Source: Bacillus_BD sp963787345
Lineage (GTDB): Bacteria; Bacillota; Bacilli; Bacillales; Cytobacillaceae
Direction: 5' to 3'
NCBI GenBank assembly: GCA_963787345.1
Contig: CAWBCW010000026.1
Location: 620,001 to 684,000, forward strand
Length of the DNA: 64,000 nucleotides
Of the stretch, positions 49,437 to 58,298 are shown in pieces. Below the pieces are notes generated by a model. It made no database searches. It saw only the letters and a program-made list of their open reading frames with translations, and had not been told where the DNA came from. The position numbers and the translations under genes were made by a program. Numbering within the stretch: the first letter of the stretch is position 1; each line of letters opens with the position of its first letter.

Positions 49437-50903
49437 ATGAAAAAAGGCAAAGTTTTTTTAGTTGGCGCAGGTCCAGGGGATATTGGACTGATTACAGTAA
49501 AAGGCTTAGAAGCGATAAAGAAGGCAGATGTGATTTTATATGATCGATTAGCGAACCCAAAGCTACTCGACTTTGCTCCTGTACATTGTGAATTGATTTA
49601 TGGGGGAAAGCTACCTGATAAACATACATTTAGACAAGAAAGAATGAATGCCATTTTAGTTGAAAAGGCAAAGGAAGGTAAAATGGTTGTACGTCTAAAG
49701 GGCGGTGATCCAGGAGTATTTGGCCGTGTTGGGGAAGAAGCGGAAGAACTGGCTGAAGCAGACATAGAGTTTGAAATGATTCCTGGCATTACATCTGGGA
49801 TTGCGGCACCTTTGTATGCGGGAATACCTGTTACTCACCGGGAATTTGGTGAGACATTTGCAGTTGTGACAGCCCATAACAAATCAAAAGATGGCAAACC
49901 GACCCTCGACTGGAAATCACTTGCCAGTGGAATTGATACGATTGCTTTTTATATGGGAGTGGGGAATCTCCCGTATATTTGTGAAAACTTAATCGCGAAT
50001 GGAAAGTCACCCGAAACACCTGTTGCGCTCATTCAGTGGGGGACTTTTGGCAGACAGAAAACATTAGAAGGCACTCTTGCCACAATTGCTGATTTAGTTG
50101 TTGCAAACGGGTTCAGTAATCCTGCGATTACCCTTGTTGGTGATATCGTTTCACTACGGAAAAAAATTAATTGGTTTGAAAAAAAGCCATTATTCGGCAA
50201 ACAGATTTTACTTGCAAGAACAGGAATTTATCCGAGCAGTCTAGCGGAGGCATTAATTGAACAAGGTGCAGATGTAATCGAATTTCCAAAGTGGAAAAGT
50301 GAAGAAGTTCCAGTTGATTATGCAGTATTAAATCAATTATCTAATTATGAAGAGATTTTGTTCACTTCAGCTGAAAGTGTTAATGACTTTTTTGATATAT
50401 TAATCAATGAGGAACTCGATGTCCGTACCCTTACTGGCGATATCTACGGGCTTTCTTCTAAAACCATTGCGGCGTTAAGCCAAAGAGGAATTATTGGAAA
50501 GGTAGCAGAACATCCTGAACATCGGGACAAGCTGTTAGTGATTGGTGACAGCCGTATTGGCGAACAGCAATATGAATTTTGCCATACATTTATAACGCGA
50601 AAAAATAAAATTGATACGGCCATGCAGCCGATGATAAAACGGATGCTTGATGATGCAAAGCCAGATACCCTTGTGTTTCCAAGTTCGCAATCAGTGAAAA
50701 TGTTTTTTGAAGAAGAAGATGTGACAGAACTGTTTTCAGCGCGAGAACTTCCAAAGGTTCAGATCATTTGTATGGGAGAGCAAACAGCGAGAGCAGCCCA
50801 ATTCTACGGTCTTAAAACAGATGGAATCGCGAAAGCTCCGACAAAAGAGGCACTGATTGATGTCATTCGGACTTGTGGGGATCATAAAGGAAATGAAAAG
50901 TAG
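49437..50903 (+). CDS. cobA: Uroporphyrinogen-III C-methyltransferase / uroporphyrinogen-III synthase fusion (NasF-like)
   Basis: A 488-residue two-domain enzyme. Residues ~3-245 are the SAM-dependent methyltransferase (VGAGPGDIGLITVKG, YDRLANPKLL, RLKGGDPGVFGR, EMIPGITSG), which makes precorrin-2. Residues ~255-485 resemble HemD uroporphyrinogen-III synthase (ILLARTGIYPSSLAEAL, ILFTSAESVNDFF, GLSSKTIAALSQRG). B. subtilis NasF has the same length and neighbours. It supplies siroheme to NirB. ATG 49437 follows AAGGGAAGGATG. Confidence 0.9.
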   Translation: MKKGKVFLVGAGPGDIGLITVKGLEAIKKADVILYDRLANPKLLDFAPVHCELIYGGKLPDKHTFRQERMNAILVEKAKEGKMVVRLKGGDPGVFGRVGEEAEELAEADIEFEMIPGITSGIAAPLYAGIPVTHREFGETFAVVTAHNKSKDGKPTLDWKSLASGIDTIAFYMGVGNLPYICENLIANGKSPETPVALIQWGTFGRQKTLEGTLATIADLVVANGFSNPAITLVGDIVSLRKKINWFEKKPLFGKQILLARTGIYPSSLAEALIEQGADVIEFPKWKSEEVPVDYAVLNQLSNYEEILFTSAESVNDFFDILINEELDVRTLTGDIYGLSSKTIAALSQRGIIGKVAEHPEHRDKLLVIGDSRIGEQQYEFCHTFITRKNKIDTAMQPMIKRMLDDAKPDTLVFPSSQSVKMFFEEEDVTELFSARELPKVQIICMGEQTARAAQFYGLKTDGIAKAPTKEALIDVIRTCGDHKGNEK

Positions 50904-50927
50904 GTCTAAAAACGTACGGGTGATAAA

Positions 50928-51554
50928 ATGAATTTCTATCCTGTTCAACTTCATTTAAGAGGACGACAAGTTGTTGTCATTGGCGGGGGGAAAGTTGCTG
51001 AGAGAAAAATATCTGGACTATTAGGGACTGGATCGGAGATAGCCGTTATCAGTCCTGACATAACGGAAAAGATTAAAGAATGGATGAGAATGGGAAGAGT
51101 AAAATGGCTGAATAAGGCGTTTGCTCCAACAGATATTGCCCAAGCGTTTCTCATTATCGCAGCGACGAACAATCCTGACACCAATGCAGCCGTTAAGAGG
51201 GCAAGTTCTCCTCATCAATTATTATTAATGGTTGACAATCCTGAGGACTCAGATTTTATCCTGCCTTCAGTGATTAACCGAGGGAAATTAACGATGACGG
51301 TCTCCACTTCAGGTGCGAGTCCGATTTTGGCAAAGAATATCAAACGAGATCTCGCGAATCAATATGGACCAGAATATAAAGACTATGTTGATTTTTTATT
51401 TGAGTGTCGGAAATGGATTTTACAAGAAATTCACGACCCTAGCTTCAAACGATTATTATTATCGAAGATTACAGAACCGCTTTTTTTGAATAGCAGCAAT
51501 CGAAAAGAGGAATTTCAGCAGTTAGTGAATCGACTTCGAGAAAAAAATAAATAG
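50928..51554 (+). CDS. Precorrin-2 dehydrogenase / sirohydrochlorin ferrochelatase-like (YlnF/SirC)
   Basis: A 208-residue NAD-dependent dehydrogenase. The Rossmann motif VVIGGGKVAERKISGLL at the N-terminus is followed by VDNPEDSDFILPSVINRGKLTMTVSTSGASP, the conserved Met8p/CysG-N signature. It oxidises precorrin-2 to sirohydrochlorin. It comes 24 bases after cobA and shares its transcript. No separate SirB chelatase is seen, so iron insertion depends on a gene elsewhere or on this protein. ATG 50928 follows GGGTGATAAA. Confidence 0.85.
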   Translation: MNFYPVQLHLRGRQVVVIGGGKVAERKISGLLGTGSEIAVISPDITEKIKEWMRMGRVKWLNKAFAPTDIAQAFLIIAATNNPDTNAAVKRASSPHQLLLMVDNPEDSDFILPSVINRGKLTMTVSTSGASPILAKNIKRDLANQYGPEYKDYVDFLFECRKWILQEIHDPSFKRLLLSKITEPLFLNSSNRKEEFQQLVNRLREKNK

Positions 51555-51571
51555 TTCCCGTCATTAATCGG

Positions 51572-51620
51572 TGCCTGATACTGATAAGGTTTTAAACCTT
51601 ATCAGTATCAGGCCCGTTTT
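51572..51620 (+). terminator. Intrinsic terminator of the nitrite/siroheme operon
   Basis: Perfect 20-base arms GCCTGATACTGATAAGGTTT and complement, followed by CCCGTTTTTTT. Confidence 0.9.
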
Positions 51621-51728
51621 TTTCATAAATATTTTCCGGACTTGTCTCATATGGTGTAACATAACTCATTTATACATTTCGCAATTGAATTAAGTCATCT
51701 TCTTAAAGGGAGATTAAAGGAGAAGTTT

Positions 51729-53057
51729 ATGAATACTTTTTTAAAAGGAACTATTTTACTGATAGTCGCTGCTTTTATTGGAGAAATTGTTGAATTTATT
51801 ACGAATATGGTGCTGGCTCGGGAATTGGGAGAGAAGGGTCTTGGCATGTATATGTCGATTTTGCCGACGGTTTTTTTAATTGTTCTTCTTGCCAGCTTTG
51901 AAATGCCGGTGTCAATTTCAAAATTTATTGCTGAAAAAGATAAGCGAATCCATCGGAGTATGTTAAGCCATGTGTTAAAATGGACAATCATTTTGACATG
52001 TTTTCTTTTAGTCGTCATTTCGATTATTATTCCTTTTATCCCTGTTTTTGATAACTACCACCCTACTTTTAGATGGCTCGTATTAATTCTTATACCGATT
52101 ATTTCTTTTACCTCCATTGCAAGAGGATATTTTATGGGCCGATCGCAAATGGGGAAAATTGCGACCGCCAATTTTTTGCGAAAAATCATTCAATTACTAT
52201 TATTAGTCTATTTATATAGTTTATTCCAATTTGATTTAGATGCAGCGGTTTTAGTAGCTTTTTGTACGCTTATTGGCAGTGACCTCGTTGTTTTTATCTA
52301 TTTATTCTATGTGTTTATGATTCAATATCAATATATGAAAAATCAACCTTCAAAAAGGCTGCACGGAAAAGTAGTCATGAAAAATTTAATGCAAGTATCC
52401 CTTCCGACAACAGCCCTGCGAGTCTTTAATGCCTTTACATCCGCTTTGGAACCTTTTCTTATTACAGCTGCCTTAATGTATGCAGGAGTTGGAAAGGAAC
52501 TTGCTACCGAGCAATTTGGAATGGTCGCAGGAATTGCCATGGTAATCGGATCATTTCCGGCTTTCATTGCGCATTCCTTTATGATGATGCTCATTCCAAC
52601 AATTGCTAAAGCAGCAGCAGATCGAGACAGGGATCAGCTCCAAAAACGATTAAAACAAGTGATGATGATCACACTAGGCTATGGAATTCCAGCGGTTGCG
52701 ATTTGCTACTTCCTTGCTGAGCCTATTACAACCACCTTTTTCCACTCACCAGATGCAGCCCGCTATGTTCAGTTATTGTGGCCATGTTTTTTATTCCGGT
52801 TTTTCATATTTCCTTTACAAGCCTATTTAATCGGCCTTGGATTAATGAAGGAGGCCTTTGTTCACGGAGTTTGGTCAACGATTGTGGCGTTTTCAATTAT
52901 TTATTTTCTTGGCTCCAAAAGCAGCTTCGGAATGGATGGGGTCATTATTGGGATCAATACAGAGGCAATTTTATTAATGCTCATGCATTATGTGACCGTA
53001 TGTAACAAAATCGGAGTCAACTTCTGGATGAATCCATTGAAGCATGTGAAGGCCTAG
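51729..53057 (+). CDS. ykvU: SpoVB/YkvU family polysaccharide flippase
   Basis: A 442-residue MOP-superfamily membrane protein with about 12-13 helices. The N-terminus ILLIVAAFIGEIVEFITNMVLARELGEKGLGMY has the SpoVB family pattern. The length equals YkvU (445) rather than SpoVB (518) or YtgP (544). These proteins flip lipid-linked cell-wall intermediates; YkvU and SpoVB are sporulation-associated. The exact member is inferred from length. RBS AAAGGAGAAG, ATG 51729. Confidence 0.8.
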   Translation: MNTFLKGTILLIVAAFIGEIVEFITNMVLARELGEKGLGMYMSILPTVFLIVLLASFEMPVSISKFIAEKDKRIHRSMLSHVLKWTIILTCFLLVVISIIIPFIPVFDNYHPTFRWLVLILIPIISFTSIARGYFMGRSQMGKIATANFLRKIIQLLLLVYLYSLFQFDLDAAVLVAFCTLIGSDLVVFIYLFYVFMIQYQYMKNQPSKRLHGKVVMKNLMQVSLPTTALRVFNAFTSALEPFLITAALMYAGVGKELATEQFGMVAGIAMVIGSFPAFIAHSFMMMLIPTIAKAAADRDRDQLQKRLKQVMMITLGYGIPAVAICYFLAEPITTTFFHSPDAARYVQLLWPCFLFRFFIFPLQAYLIGLGLMKEAFVHGVWSTIVAFSIIYFLGSKSSFGMDGVIIGINTEAILLMLMHYVTVCNKIGVNFWMNPLKHVKA

Positions 53058-53132
53058 GATCTTTCTGTTTTTTTCTTAATCAGTTATTTGTTATGATGAA
53101 AGTAAATAGAAGAGATTCAAAAAGGAGTTCCT

Positions 53133-53642
53133 ATGGAAAATGCTAAGTATTGTAAGGAATCATTGGCGATAAAAACAAGTCTTGTTTTACCACCGGATAC
53201 GAATTCATTTGGAACGATGTTTGGCGGGAAATTAATGGCTTACATTGATGATATTGCTGCAATTGCTGCAATGCGTCATTCGAACAAATTAGTTGTAACA
53301 GCCTCAAGTGACTCAGTCGATTTTTTATCACCGATTAAAGAGGGACATTCTGTTTCTCTCGAAGCCTATGTGACTTCAACGGGACGAACATCAATGGAGG
53401 TGTATGTCAAGGTCGTTGGAGAAGATATGCTGCTAGGTGAACGCAAAGTTTGTGCGATTTCTTTTCTCACTTTTGTAGCCCTCGATAAAAATGGACGCCC
53501 TTCAAAAGTGCCAGAAGTCATTCCTCAATCAGAAGAGGAAATCTATTTGTATGAAACAGCTAAGGAGAGGTTGGAAATTCGGAATAAACGAAGAAAGGTC
53601 AGTGAAGAAAGGGTCAAAAAATTCGGCACACATTACGCGTAG
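53133..53642 (+). CDS. ykhA: Acyl-CoA thioesterase (YkhA-like hotdog protein)
   Basis: A 169-residue single hotdog-domain thioesterase. LPPDTNSFGTMFGGKLMAYIDDIAAIAA is the catalytic region shared with YkhA/YciA/BACH, and VDFLSPIKEGHSV forms the second strand set. It hydrolyses acyl-CoA esters; chain-length preference is unknown. It is soluble and probably hexameric, as in the family. ATG 53133 follows AAAAGGAG. A hairpin separates it from the convergent mscL. Confidence 0.85.
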   Translation: MENAKYCKESLAIKTSLVLPPDTNSFGTMFGGKLMAYIDDIAAIAAMRHSNKLVVTASSDSVDFLSPIKEGHSVSLEAYVTSTGRTSMEVYVKVVGEDMLLGERKVCAISFLTFVALDKNGRPSKVPEVIPQSEEEIYLYETAKERLEIRNKRRKVSEERVKKFGTHYA

Positions 53643-53651
53643 TAAAAGGAG

Positions 53652-53691
53652 TGCCTAGGGACCTTCTACTCTTCGGAAGGCCCGCTAGGCA
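53652..53691. terminator. Bidirectional hairpin between ykhA and mscL
   Basis: TGCCTAG...CCTTC pairs with GAAGG...CTAGGCA. T-rich on the minus-strand side of ykhA, so it could serve mscL as well. Confidence 0.65.
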
Positions 53692-53693
53692 GT

Positions 53694-54098
53694 CTATTCG
53701 TCTTTTGATGCTTTTAAAGCGGATGGTTGTTCTTTTAAGAGATCGCGAATTTCTGTTAATAAATCTTCTGTTGATGGTGTGGGTACTTTTTCTTCTGTTT
53801 CTTTCTCTTTCTTCCGTTTAAAACGGGCGAGGAAGCGGATAACTAAAAAAATTGAAAAAGAAATGATGAGAAAGTCAACGACTGTTTGAAGAAATGCCCC
53901 ATACTTAAGGTTTGCCTCACCCATCGTGTAGGACAATCCTGAAAAATTAACACCGCCAAGTAGTAATCCAACAAGCGGCATTATTAAATCATTCACAAGA
54001 GAAGTAACAATTTTACCGAAAGCTCCTCCTATTACGACCCCAACGGCTAAGTCAATTACATTTCCTTTCATGGCAAATTCCTTGAATTCAGACCACAT
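53694..54098 (-). CDS. mscL: Large-conductance mechanosensitive channel MscL
   Basis: A 134-residue channel with the N-terminal amphipathic EFKEFAMKGNVIDLAVGVVIGGAFGKIVTSLV, TM1 and TM2 and a cytoplasmic helix (STEDLLTEIRDLLKEQ). It opens on hypo-osmotic shock to release solutes. ATG 54098 follows AAGGTGG; the frame is open to 54152, but that extension has no RBS. An acylphosphatase gene lies upstream on the same strand, separated by a hairpin. Confidence 0.92.
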   Translation of the reverse strand: MWSEFKEFAMKGNVIDLAVGVVIGGAFGKIVTSLVNDLIMPLVGLLLGGVNFSGLSYTMGEANLKYGAFLQTVVDFLIISFSIFLVIRFLARFKRKKEKETEEKVPTPSTEDLLTEIRDLLKEQPSALKASKDE

Positions 54099-54145
54099 AG
54101 AAGTATACCACCTTACGTTTATGATAATTTTTGAAAAGATAAAAT

Positions 54146-54171
54146 CCTGCATGGCTAATTTGCCCTGCAGG
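54146..54171 (-). terminator. Hairpin after acyP
   Basis: CCTGCA and TGCAGG arms with inner GGC/GCC, followed on the minus strand by ATTTTATCTTTT. Confidence 0.65.
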
Positions 54172-54207
54172 CCTATTTTTAAACAATTCTTTCGTTCTGT
54201 AAATTAC

Positions 54208-54480
54208 TTAATATTTGATTGTAAAGGAGTGAAAGTTCTCTGTTACTTCGCTTTTAATGATATTCATATTTTCGATTTTTGAAAATGGATTTCCTACCCG
54301 AAGGTCCTCAATAAACGGTTCAAGTTCATCGTTTGTTCCGATTGCCAAGATTTCAACCGACCCATCTGATAAATTCTTTGCCCATCCGGTCACTCCATAC
54401 TGAACTGCCTTCATTTGTGAAAAGTAACGATAGCCTACGCCTTGTACTTTTCCAGACACAATTATATGCAACTGGATCAT
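54208..54480 (-). CDS. acyP: Acylphosphatase
   Basis: A 90-residue enzyme with the family signatures GKVQGVGYRYF (catalytic Arg) and GWAKNLSDGSVE (catalytic Asn). It hydrolyses acyl phosphates such as acetyl phosphate and carbamoyl phosphate. ATG 54480 follows GGAGGGTATGGA; the frame is open upstream to 54498 across this RBS. Similar to B. subtilis YflL. Soluble and cytosolic. Confidence 0.92.
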   Translation of the reverse strand: MIQLHIIVSGKVQGVGYRYFSQMKAVQYGVTGWAKNLSDGSVEILAIGTNDELEPFIEDLRVGNPFSKIENMNIIKSEVTENFHSFTIKY

Positions 54481-54706
54481 TCCATACCCTCCGGTCAAAC
54501 TAATTCACTTTAAACTATCGTCTCATAAATTAAATTGTGATGCAATATACAAATGGACTTTTCAGAATTATTTTTTCATTAAGTAAAGGGTAAGCGTGCA
54601 AAAATATAAATGAATCTTAAAACAACGAAGCAGACCCAGCGTTCTGTAATGAATAAAACTATGCTATATTTAGAGTTGACGGTTGAAGGAAAGGATGTAT
54701 ATTTGA

Positions 54707-56902
54707 ATGAAAAAAAGTGTTGTGTTAGCGGAAAAACCCTCTGTAGCCCGTGACATTGCCCGCGTATTAAATTGTCATAAAAAAGGCAATGGGTTTATTG
54801 AAGGGGATCGCTACATTGTGACTTGGGCATTAGGCCATTTAGTGACCCTTGCTGACCCTGAAAACTATGATGATAAATATAAAACGTGGAAAATAGAAGA
54901 TTTACCGATGATGCCAAAAGATTTAAAGTTAGTAGTGATTAAAAAAACGAGTAAACAGTTTCATGCGGTAAAAAGCCAATTACACCGCTCAGATGTGGGT
55001 GAGATCATCATTGCGACCGATGCTGGTCGTGAAGGTGAGCTTGTAGCTCGCTGGATTATTGAAAAAGCGAAGGTTAATAAACCAGTTAAACGCTTATGGA
55101 TATCGTCCGTAACGGATAAGGCTATTAAAGAAGGGTTCCAAAATATAAAGCCAGGTAAAGCGTATGAGAACCTTTATCATGCAGCAGTAGCACGTTCTGA
55201 AGCCGATTGGTATATTGGTTTAAATGCGACTCGTGCTTTAACAACACGATTTAATGCCCAATTAAACTGCGGTCGAGTACAAACACCGACTTTAGCGATG
55301 ATTGCTGCTAGAGAAGATGAAATAAAAAGCTTTAACCCCAAAACTTACTATGGAATTGAAGCACAAACAGAATCGATTAAACTAACATGGCAAGATGTAA
55401 ATGGTAATAGTCGGAGCTTTAATAAAGAAAAAATTGATAGCATTGTAAACTCTTTAGGAAAGCAAGATGCAAAGGTTATCTCGGTCGATCGTAAGCCTAA
55501 AAAATCTTTTGCACCTGGACTTTATGATTTAACAGAATTACAGAGAGATGCGAATAAATTATTTGGTTTCTCAGCAAAAGAAACATTAAATGTGATGCAA
55601 AAATTATATGAGCAGCATAAAGTTTTAACGTATCCACGAACAGATTCCAGATACATTTCAAGTGATATCGTTCCCACTCTGCCCGAGCGCTTGAAGGCTT
55701 GTAGCGTTGGTGAATATCGTCCGATTGCTAATAAGATTTTAATGAAATCGATTAAGACAAACAAATCATTTGTCGATGATTCGAAAATAAGCGATCATCA
55801 CGCTATCATTCCGACTGAAGGTTTTGTGAATTTATCAGCTTTTAATGACAAAGAGCGTAAAATCTATGATTTAGTTATTAAACGTTTCCTAGCAGTACTT
55901 TCGCCAGCACATGAGTATGAACAATTAACGGTTGGAGCAACGATCGGTAATGAAAAATTCATTGCTAAAGGTAAAACAGTGATTACTGCAGGTTGGAAGG
56001 AAGTATATTCAAATAAATACGATGATGAAGAATCAACAGATGATGTGAAGGAGCAATTATTACCGCATATTGAGAAAAGCGATTTATTAAAAACAAAGTT
56101 AATCGCCCAAACTTCAGGGCAAACAAAGCCTCCTGCACGCTTTACAGAAGCGACTTTACTGTCGGCAATGGAAAACCCTGCAAAATATCTTGAAACAGGT
56201 GATAAGGAGCTTGCAGATACGTTAAGATCGACTGGTGGGTTAGGTACAGTTGCAACACGTGCAGATATTATTGAGAAGCTATTTAGCTCTTTCATGATTG
56301 AAAAGCGTGGTGGCAAGGAAATCTATATTACGTCTAAAGGTCGCCAACTTTTAAATTTAGTACCAAAAGAACTACGTTCACCAGCAACAACAGCCCAATG
56401 GGAACAAAAACTTGAATTGATTGCTAAAGGTAAATTGAAAAAAGATGTGTTCATTAATGAAATGAAAGAACACACAAAGGAAATCGTTGCAGAAGTAAAA
56501 GGCAGCGACAAAAAATATAAGCATGACAATATCTCAACGAAATCATGTCCTGATTGTGGTAAGTTTATGCTTGAGGTGAATGGTAAAAAGGGAAAAATGC
56601 TTGTATGTCAAGATCGCGAATGTGGACATAAAAAAAATGTATCACGTGTCACAAACGCACGTTGTCCACAATGTAAAAAGAAAATGGAATTACGTGGTGA
56701 AGGAGAAGGTCAAATCTTCGCATGTAAATGTGGGTACCGTGAAAAGTTATCTGCCTTTGAAGCAAGACGTAAAAAAGAAGGTAATGGCAAAGTGGATAAG
56801 CGTACAGTTCAAAAGTATTTAAAACAACAAGAAAAAGAAGCTGAACCGATTAATAATCCTTTTGCAGATTTATTAAAAGGGATGAAATTTGATAAAAAAT
56901 AA
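54707..56902 (+). CDS. topB: DNA topoisomerase III
   Basis: A 731-residue type IA topoisomerase (B. subtilis TopB is 727). It begins with the TOPRIM domain (VVLAEKPSVARDIARVL; IATDAGREGELVARW), then the CxxC-free body with LNCGRVQTPTLAM, the catalytic Tyr in LTYPRTDSRYIS, and FTEATLLSAMENP. Two C-terminal zinc ribbons follow: CPDCGKFML...CQDREC and CPQCKKKM...CKCG. It decatenates DNA during replication and recombination. ATG 54707 is preceded by AAAGGATG. Codon use is notably biased to common codons, compared with neighbours. Confidence 0.93.
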   Translation: MKKSVVLAEKPSVARDIARVLNCHKKGNGFIEGDRYIVTWALGHLVTLADPENYDDKYKTWKIEDLPMMPKDLKLVVIKKTSKQFHAVKSQLHRSDVGEIIIATDAGREGELVARWIIEKAKVNKPVKRLWISSVTDKAIKEGFQNIKPGKAYENLYHAAVARSEADWYIGLNATRALTTRFNAQLNCGRVQTPTLAMIAAREDEIKSFNPKTYYGIEAQTESIKLTWQDVNGNSRSFNKEKIDSIVNSLGKQDAKVISVDRKPKKSFAPGLYDLTELQRDANKLFGFSAKETLNVMQKLYEQHKVLTYPRTDSRYISSDIVPTLPERLKACSVGEYRPIANKILMKSIKTNKSFVDDSKISDHHAIIPTEGFVNLSAFNDKERKIYDLVIKRFLAVLSPAHEYEQLTVGATIGNEKFIAKGKTVITAGWKEVYSNKYDDEESTDDVKEQLLPHIEKSDLLKTKLIAQTSGQTKPPARFTEATLLSAMENPAKYLETGDKELADTLRSTGGLGTVATRADIIEKLFSSFMIEKRGGKEIYITSKGRQLLNLVPKELRSPATTAQWEQKLELIAKGKLKKDVFINEMKEHTKEIVAEVKGSDKKYKHDNISTKSCPDCGKFMLEVNGKKGKMLVCQDRECGHKKNVSRVTNARCPQCKKKMELRGEGEGQIFACKCGYREKLSAFEARRKKEGNGKVDKRTVQKYLKQQEKEAEPINNPFADLLKGMKFDKK

Positions 56903-56971
56903 CTAGGCAGGTCATTTATTGACTAGCCTAGTTACTTTGAAAGGGGACAGTCTTATCGGACCGCCCCTTTT
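56900..56971 (+). terminator. Tandem hairpins after topB
   Basis: First AACTAGGC/GCCTAGTT (56900-56935), then AAAGGGGACAGTC/GGACCGCCCCTTTT (56939-56971). The second contains the GGGGACAG motif also seen in the lia palindromes, and can serve the convergent minus-strand gene. Confidence 0.7.
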
Positions 56972-56973
56972 CA

Positions 56974-57132
56974 TTATTCCTGACTCTCAACGCGGTTTTT
57001 AAACGCTTCTTGGGTGACAATTAATTCTTCATCTTCTTGTGCTTCCGTCGTATGTCTTTCTACTAGAGTATGCTTTGGAAATTCACCTGGATGATTTTTC
57101 TTCTTATGATCAAAAGCTTTACCTCGACCCAA
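56974..57132 (-). CDS. Small hydrophilic protein starting MGRGKAF
   Basis: A 52-residue protein from TTG 57132 (RBS GGAAGGGAG) to TAA at 56974. Its first half is basic (MGRGKAFDHKKKNHPGEF), its second half acidic (EAQEDEELIVTQEAF). It has no Cys or hydrophobic helix. Its MGR-K start and TTG codon recall the 44-residue protein at 36393, and it may be a YfhD-type or small spore protein. Family is not confirmed. A hairpin terminator lies immediately downstream. Confidence 0.65.
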   Translation of the reverse strand: MGRGKAFDHKKKNHPGEFPKHTLVERHTTEAQEDEELIVTQEAFKNRVESQE

Positions 57133-57255
57133 TTTCAACACTCCCTTCCTAATATCTCATAGTGTTTACTGGAGTTCGTTAAATATTCGAAAAAGGAACA
57201 AAAAATAAGTGAGAATATTCACAAGTTATCCATAGTATTATGCGGAATGTCGTAT

Positions 57256-57368
57256 TATAATAGAAAGTGTTAAAACATTCACAAAGAATGTTTGTGAGCC
57301 CTCCCCTAATGAAATAAAATAGATCGTAAGAAAAATAATGCCCTTCCCCTAGAGGGCATTATTTTTTT
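57256..57368 (+). ncRNA. Candidate small RNA with C-rich motifs
   Basis: TATAAT at 57256-57261 without a clear -35 box. The transcript from about 57268 would carry a hairpin AACATTC-ACAAA-GAATGTT, the single-stranded CCCTCCCC, and end in a terminator AATAATGCCCT/AGGGCATTATT plus T run (57334-57368) with CCCTTCCCCT around its loop. No ORF above 20 codons is present. C-rich loops of this sort pair with Shine-Dalgarno sequences in FsrA-like sRNAs. Confidence 0.4.
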
Positions 57369-57402
57369 GTCTATATAGGGAAATATAAATCTATGAAAAA
57401 AC

Positions 57403-57429
57403 TAAAGAAAATGTAAGAGATGTCGAAAT
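57403..57429 (+). promoter_or_regulatory. Sigma-D promoter of motAB
   Basis: TAAA at 57403-57406, a 15-base spacer, GTCGAAAT at 57422-57429, compared with the SigD consensus TAAA-N15-GCCGATAT (10 of 12 conserved). It lies 78 bases upstream of motA. Confidence 0.7.
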
Positions 57430-57506
57430 ATAGTATATAAGGAAAAATAAAAGCATGATGTCTTTTACATATAGATACTAGAGAATAAAAGATGGGTGAT
57501 ACATAG

Positions 57507-58298
57507 ATGGATATAGCATCAGTTATTGGCGTTATTTTAGGGCTTATTGGAGTAGGAGTTGGTATGGTATTAAAAGGGGTAAATATTTCTGTTCTTATTA
57601 ATCCAGCTGCTATATTAATTATTATTTTGGGAACGATTGCTGCAGTAACAATTGCATTCCCAATGTCAGAATTAAAACGGGTTCCAAAGTTGTTTAAAAT
57701 TCTTTTTACAAATCAAAAAATGACGAGTCATGCTGATTTAGTCCTTATCTTTTCGGACTTAGCTCAATTAGCAAGGAAAGAAGGATTACTTTCCCTTGAG
57801 GTTCGGGTTAATGAGATTGAAGACTTATTTTTAAAAAATGGTCTAACTTTAGCCGTTGATGGACAAAGTGCTGATTATATTCGGGATGTTCTTTCTGAGG
57901 AAATAGAGGCAATGGAAGAAAGACATGGAGCAGGAGCACAAATATTTACCCAAGCAGGTACCTATGCTCCAACACTTGGAGTATTAGGAGCGGTAATTGG
58001 GCTCATTGCAGCTCTTGGAGATATGACTGATACAGTAGCATTAGGAGCTGCCATTAGTGCCGCCTTCGTTGCAACCTTATTGGGGATTTTTACTGGATAT
58101 GTTCTTTGGCATCCGTTTGCGAACAAATTAAAGCAAAAGTCCCGAATCGAAGCACAATATAAATATATGATCATTGAAGGCGTTCTATCTATATTAGAAG
58201 GAGAGGCACCACGAGTTATTGAGCAAAAGTTGGCTTCCTACCTTCCTGCCGGTGAAAGGAAAAAAATTCTTGAAGGCAGTGTGAATAACAATGAGTAA
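57507..58298 (+). CDS. motA: Flagellar motor stator protein MotA
   Basis: A 263-residue membrane protein closely matching B. subtilis MotA. Visible motifs are VGMVLKGVNISVLINPAAILII, FTQAGTYAPTLGVLGAVIGLIAAL (TM3) and SAAFVATLLGIFTGYVLWHPFANKL (TM4). Four helices; it forms the proton-channel stator with MotB. ATG 57507 follows AAAAGATGGGTGATACATAG. It overlaps motB by 8 bases, and the sigma-D promoter fits flagellar control. Confidence 0.95.
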   Translation: MDIASVIGVILGLIGVGVGMVLKGVNISVLINPAAILIIILGTIAAVTIAFPMSELKRVPKLFKILFTNQKMTSHADLVLIFSDLAQLARKEGLLSLEVRVNEIEDLFLKNGLTLAVDGQSADYIRDVLSEEIEAMEERHGAGAQIFTQAGTYAPTLGVLGAVIGLIAALGDMTDTVALGAAISAAFVATLLGIFTGYVLWHPFANKLKQKSRIEAQYKYMIIEGVLSILEGEAPRVIEQKLASYLPAGERKKILEGSVNNNE

